A stretch of DNA of 64,000 nt from UBA9620 sp965220695. Lineage in GTDB: Bacteria > Acidobacteriota > Vicinamibacteria > Vicinamibacterales > UBA8438. This document shows, one piece after another, positions 60,560 through 64,000 of this stretch (positions are counted from its first letter, which is position 1; each line of letters begins with the position of its first letter). The stretch is taken from positions 3,162,001-3,226,000 of the forward strand of contig OZ244838.1 in NCBI GenBank assembly GCA_965220695.1. The letters run 5' to 3'. The notes beneath the pieces are model-generated. The model saw nothing but the letters and a program-made list of their open reading frames with translations, did no database searches and was not told the origin of the DNA. The translations under genes were made by a program, and so were the position numbers.

Positions 60560-61639
60560 ATGCCCTCGATCCAGTTCGGCGAACCGTTGTATCTCTGGCT
60601 GCTGCTGTTGCCGCTCGCGCTTGGGGCGATGTGGGCGTGGCAGTTGTTGCGGCGGCGCCGTGACGCCCGGCGCGCGCGTGACCATCGCATCACGCCGGTG
60701 CGCGAGCGCTTCGCGTTCGCCGGCGCGCTCTCCTTCTGGGTCTGCGTCGTGCTCGCGATCGCCGCCCTTGTGCTGGCGCTGGCGAGTCCACGGGTGCTGG
60801 CGTCCGTCACTCGGAACGCCGGCGCCGACTTCATCATCCTGCAGGACGGCTCGACCTCCATGCGCGTCACCGACGTGGCGGACGATCGCTGGCAGCGATC
60901 CGTCTCCTGGATCCGCATGTTCGCCGAGTTGCTCAGTTGGCAGGACCAGCGCATCGCGCTGGCCCTCTTCGCCCACCGCGCGGCACCCCAGGTGCGGCTG
61001 ACCCGGGACCCGAATGCCCTGTTCTTCTTTCTGGACCACCTCGGCGAGGAACCGCCGTTCCGACTGGAAGCGGACACCAGTTGGGACACCAACATCGAAG
61101 AGGGCATCTACTGGGGTGTCCGGATGTTCGAGCGGGACGAGGAACTCTACGGCGTCCGGCTGAGCGCCAAGGCGTTCATCGTCATCTCCGACGGACAGGC
61201 GTGGAGCGGCGACGTGGAAGAGGCGCTGGCGCTGGCCCGCGAGCGCGGCATCAGCGTCTACACGGTCGGGGTCGGCAGCACCGCCGGCGGGTTCATTCCA
61301 CAGCTTCCGGCCGGCATCTACGCCACCCCGGACGACCCGCTGCACTCGACGCTCGACCGGGGGTCGCTGCGCGCCATCGCCGAGGCCGGTGGAGGCGGGT
61401 ACTACGAACTCGGCGTCGATTCAGACCAGGAGATCGCGCTGCGGATCATCGCCGACGTGCAACGCCGGGCCCAGTCGCAACAACGTGAGGAGACCTGGAC
61501 CGAGCTGTACTGGTATTGCCTGTTGGCGGCGGCCGGTCTGCTGGCCCTCGGCACGGTCCTCGTCAAGGAACGGACGCACCTGTGGTGGCAACTCGCGACC
61601 ACGGGCTGCCTCGTGCTGCTGTACTTCCAACCGCGGTGA
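60560..61639 (+). CDS. mxaL: VWA-domain membrane protein (MxaL-like)
   Basis: The 359-residue protein has two N-terminal helices (about 8-27 and 55-78), a VWA domain with metal site DGSTS (96-100) and SDGQAW, and two C-terminal helices. The opening IQFGEPLYLWLLLLPLALG is typical of Bat/Mxa VWA proteins. It is the last gene of the operon, 11 bp after the MxaK-like gene. In methylotrophs MxaL helps insert calcium into methanol dehydrogenase. Confidence 0.85.
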   Translation: MPSIQFGEPLYLWLLLLPLALGAMWAWQLLRRRRDARRARDHRITPVRERFAFAGALSFWVCVVLAIAALVLALASPRVLASVTRNAGADFIILQDGSTSMRVTDVADDRWQRSVSWIRMFAELLSWQDQRIALALFAHRAAPQVRLTRDPNALFFFLDHLGEEPPFRLEADTSWDTNIEEGIYWGVRMFERDEELYGVRLSAKAFIVISDGQAWSGDVEEALALARERGISVYTVGVGSTAGGFIPQLPAGIYATPDDPLHSTLDRGSLRAIAEAGGGGYYELGVDSDQEIALRIIADVQRRAQSQQREETWTELYWYCLLAAAGLLALGTVLVKERTHLWWQLATTGCLVLLYFQPR

Positions 61640-61766
61640 CACCGCGCCGGGCAAGGGGCCCGCGCCGCGATGGCCGCCGCCCACTCCGGCCGGCGATCCG
61701 ATCGGCGGCCAGACGCCGGAAAGCAGATAGAATGAGCGCCACGGCCGCAAGATCTGGAGGGCAGAC

Positions 61767-62636
61767 ATGGCGACACTGACGAGACGACAGGCAATCGAGG
61801 TGCTGGGCGCCGCCGCGGTGGGGGTTGGAGTCGGCGCGGCGCCAGCGTCCCAGGCCCTGGCGGCAACCCAGACGTCCGGATCGGGGTTCACGCAGTCGGT
61901 CTGCCGCTGGTGTTTCCGGTCGATCCCGCTACGCACCTTTTTCGAGAACGTGGCCGGCCTCGGTCTCACCGCCGTCGACCTCCTCGAGGAGGAGGAATGG
62001 GCCATCGCCCGGGAGTACGGCCTGAGCTGCTCCACGGGCTACGGAGGCGGCGGAACCATCACGGACGGCCTGAACGACCCGGCGAACCACGCCGCGATCG
62101 TGCAGAACCTGGAACAGAGTCTTCCGAAGGCCGCGCAGGCAGGCGTGCCGAACGTCATCGCGTTCTTCGGCAACCGCCGCGAGCTGACCGACGAGCAAGG
62201 TATCGACAACTGCGTGCAGGTACTCGACCGCATCGCTCCGGTCGCCGAGAGCGAGAACGTGACGGTGGTCGTCGAACTGCTCAACAGCCTCGTGAATCAC
62301 CCGGACTATCAGGGCGACCGCACCCCCTTCGGGGTCGAGGTGGTCACGCGCGTCGACTCGCCGCGGGTGAAGCTGCTCTACGACATCTACCATATGCAGG
62401 TCATGGAGGGGAACGTCATCCAGACCATCCGGGACAACCACGAGCACTTCGCCCACTACCACACCGCCGGCGTCCCGGGCCGCCACGAGATCGACCGCGA
62501 CTCGGAGCTCTACTACCCTGCGATTTGCAGCGCCATCCGAGAGACCGGCTTCACCGGGTATCTCGCTCACGAGTTCATCCCGACCGGCGATCCGATGACC
62601 TCGCTGAAGACGGCGATGGACGTGTGCGCCGTGTAG
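61767..62636 (+). CDS. Exported hydroxypyruvate isomerase-like TIM-barrel protein
   Basis: The 289-residue protein begins with a twin-arginine-type signal (TRRQAIEVLGAAAVGVGVGAA). The sugar-phosphate isomerase/epimerase barrel has the metal-site residues of the Hyi group: VVVELLN, LLYDIYHMQ, HTAGVPGRHEID and YLAHEFIP, with Glu in the first and last. The start follows GGAGGG. Cytoplasmic Hyi interconverts hydroxypyruvate and tartronate semialdehyde. The exported form here must act on another substrate. A TAGAAT box lies about 37 bp upstream. Confidence 0.87.
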   Translation: MATLTRRQAIEVLGAAAVGVGVGAAPASQALAATQTSGSGFTQSVCRWCFRSIPLRTFFENVAGLGLTAVDLLEEEEWAIAREYGLSCSTGYGGGGTITDGLNDPANHAAIVQNLEQSLPKAAQAGVPNVIAFFGNRRELTDEQGIDNCVQVLDRIAPVAESENVTVVVELLNSLVNHPDYQGDRTPFGVEVVTRVDSPRVKLLYDIYHMQVMEGNVIQTIRDNHEHFAHYHTAGVPGRHEIDRDSELYYPAICSAIRETGFTGYLAHEFIPTGDPMTSLKTAMDVCAV

Positions 62637-62686
62637 GACGGCACGCCAACCGCAATCACGCGCCCACGGTGGAGCAGGTAACGCGA

Positions 62687-64000
62687 TTAGGTTGGATCGA
62701 ACCGCAGCCAGGTGCCCAGAGGTTCGGTCTGCTCGACGCCCGGCTGCGTCCAGTCACAGACACCGGCCGGAAAGACCTGCTCGAGCCTGGCGGCCTCCGC
62801 GGTCGTGAACGGCACGTCGTATCCGGCGGCGTCGACCGGCGTGAGCCGGCATTTCAGAATGTCGCTGCCGATGGGACTGCCAGCCACTTCACGCGGCGCC
62901 GGCGGCGCCGGGAACAGCTCGCTGCATCGCCCTGTCTCCCGCTGCTGGGATTCGGCGATGCGGGTGGGGTGCTCGTCCCGGCTCCAGCAGGCATCCACGA
63001 GATCGGCCGGTCTGGCGCGAACCACGTCCTCGATCGTCGGCTCGGCCGCCCCCTCGTCTGCCAGCGTGCTCAACCAGCGATCCATCTGGCGCAATGCCTC
63101 TTGCGCCACCGGACTCGCGGTCGAATACAAACCGTGCCGGTTGTCCTCGACGATCATCACGTGATTGTCGGCGCGTCCGTTGGCCCGCAACAGCCGGTCG
63201 CGCATGGAAAAGGAGTGATAGCGGACATGCACGTCCCCGCGCTCCGCATCGTCGCTGTAGCCGCGGTAGTCGATGATCGGAATCGTTGCCAAACCTCCAC
63301 CGCCGTGGGCCACCCGCCCCGATTCGTACGCCGCTCGAAGCGCCTGCGGGTCCGCCTCCGTGCGCTGGTCGGCGAACCGGCCGTCGTGGTCGTAGCCGCC
63401 AATCCTCTCGTTCAGGTCGAGAAACTGCGCCGGTGTGATCACGCCGTCATTCAGCGCCTGCAGCCCGTACTGGACACCGAGGTTGTCGAGCGGGCGCCGT
63501 GCGAACCCGGTCGCCGGGTCGCGGCCGAAGACATTGACCGCATGATCGTAGACGTCGCACCGCGCGCCCGTCGGATTGGTGTCGGGGTGATAGCGGAGCG
63601 CCTCGGGCAGCACGTCGGGACAGAACTCGAGCGGTGAAATGCGACCGGCGTTGCGCGACACGTTCGGCATCGTGTTCAGCACGAGGAACCCCGCAACCGC
63701 CCGCTGCTGCTCGTCCGAGAACATCCCGGACGCCGTCTCGGTAAAGTAGCGGTTCAACAGTCGGGCATCGGTAATGAACGGGATGGTGCCGGAGATTACG
63801 TCGGGGAAGCTGCAGCCCGGGATGATCCCGTCGAGCAGGCCAGGATAGTTGTCGGCAATCTGGTGGTTCTGGTACGAGCCTCCGGAACAGCCCCACCCGA
63901 TCGTGAACCGCGGCGCGCCGTACGCCTCGACGAAACGCTCCTTCACCATCATCATCGATTCGGCGGCCAGCAGGTCGTTGCAGTTGTTCCCGAACACGTT
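62687..64000 (-). CDS. DUF6351-type hydrolase-like protein, 5' end outside the window
   Basis: About 437 residues are present; the frame runs off the right edge, so the N terminus is missing. The segment RFTIGWGCSGGSYQNHQIADNYPGLLDGIIPGC holds a nucleophile-elbow-like GCSGG motif, as in alpha/beta-hydrolases and tannases. Later blocks NVFGRDPATGFARRPLDNLGVQYGLQAL, MRDRLLRANGRADNHVMIVEDNR and WTQPGVEQTEPLGTW are typical of DUF6351. It is probably a secreted esterase. It is convergent with the isomerase-like gene, 50 bp apart. Confidence 0.82.
   Translation of the reverse strand, partial: NVFGNNCNDLLAAESMMMVKERFVEAYGAPRFTIGWGCSGGSYQNHQIADNYPGLLDGIIPGCSFPDVISGTIPFITDARLLNRYFTETASGMFSDEQQRAVAGFLVLNTMPNVSRNAGRISPLEFCPDVLPEALRYHPDTNPTGARCDVYDHAVNVFGRDPATGFARRPLDNLGVQYGLQALNDGVITPAQFLDLNERIGGYDHDGRFADQRTEADPQALRAAYESGRVAHGGGGLATIPIIDYRGYSDDAERGDVHVRYHSFSMRDRLLRANGRADNHVMIVEDNRHGLYSTASPVAQEALRQMDRWLSTLADEGAAEPTIEDVVRARPADLVDACWSRDEHPTRIAESQQRETGRCSELFPAPPAPREVAGSPIGSDILKCRLTPVDAAGYDVPFTTAEAARLEQVFPAGVCDWTQPGVEQTEPLGTWLRFDPT

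Noticed and set aside
55548..61639. Plain Bat (aerotolerance) operon instead of an mxa-like operon
   Set aside because: MoxR, DUF58 and VWA genes also occur in Bat operons, but BatD and a DUF4381 signature are missing and the order S-A-C-K-L with a short TPR-like gene between VWA genes fits mxa better. It remains the main alternative.
1..64000. CRISPR array, tRNA or rRNA genes
   Set aside because: I saw no regularly spaced identical repeats, no tRNA-like cloverleaf sequence and no rRNA-like segments in the window. Small tRNAs could be missed by eye.

Overview
The window is a high-GC bacterial chromosome segment with tightly packed genes. It carries many secreted or outer-membrane proteins: two DUF5916 beta-barrels, PQQ-type and YVTN/NHL beta-propellers, a DUF1552/DUF1592 pair, an Abhydrolase_10-type hydrolase, a DUF6351 protein and an ADOP/MacB-like ABC permease. 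From family knowledge this mix suggests an Acidobacteriota of the Vicinamibacteria type. No rRNA or tRNA gene was seen, so the taxonomy is inference.

Layout. 0-9.1 kb is a catabolic-looking set (two SDRs, two CMD-family proteins, an acyl-CoA dehydrogenase, a UMF1-type transporter, a cupin and a CoA ligase). 9.2-16.5 kb has a PQQ dehydrogenase, a serine hydrolase, RmlC, a GT4 glycosyltransferase, a BamB-like propeller and an FKBP isomerase. 16.7-22.7 kb is a minus-strand run of hydrolases and a cytochrome c'. 22.8-31.2 kb has a HupE/UreJ-like membrane protein, a PspC/LiaF-like pair, a fused DUF5916 barrel and a large secreted heme-site protein. 31.2-48.8 kb is the accessory stretch: three toxin-antitoxin modules (HigBA-like, VapBC, DinJ/YafQ), an ankyrin protein, DUF1552/DUF1592, MsrA, the orphan ABC permease, an IS21-type remnant, an IS1634-type transposase and an ORF-less group II intron. 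48.9-52.9 kb encodes a Tat-exported flavoprotein, a Rieske protein, a tandem-repeat c-type cytochrome and a YVTN propeller. 53-61.6 kb holds a second DUF5916 barrel and a six-gene operon with the gene order of mxaRSACKL (methanol dehydrogenase maturation), but no mxaF-type structural gene lies in the window. The end holds a hydroxypyruvate-isomerase-like protein and a DUF6351 protein cut by the window edge.

The most unusual signal is a dispersed, non-coding, 156-203 bp element with inverted ends (5'-TAGCAGCCCGTGG...CCACGGRCTGCTA-3'). Four full copies and several partial copies are present. It behaves like a TA-targeting MITE, and several neighbouring genes take their TAG stop codon from its tip.

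How the genes may work together: PQQ and quinone electron transfer recurs (a soluble glucose-dehydrogenase-type PQQ enzyme, c-type cytochromes, a Rieske protein, a YVTN propeller and an mxa-like maturation operon). This suggests periplasmic alcohol or sugar oxidation, but that link is inferred from gene content and proximity.
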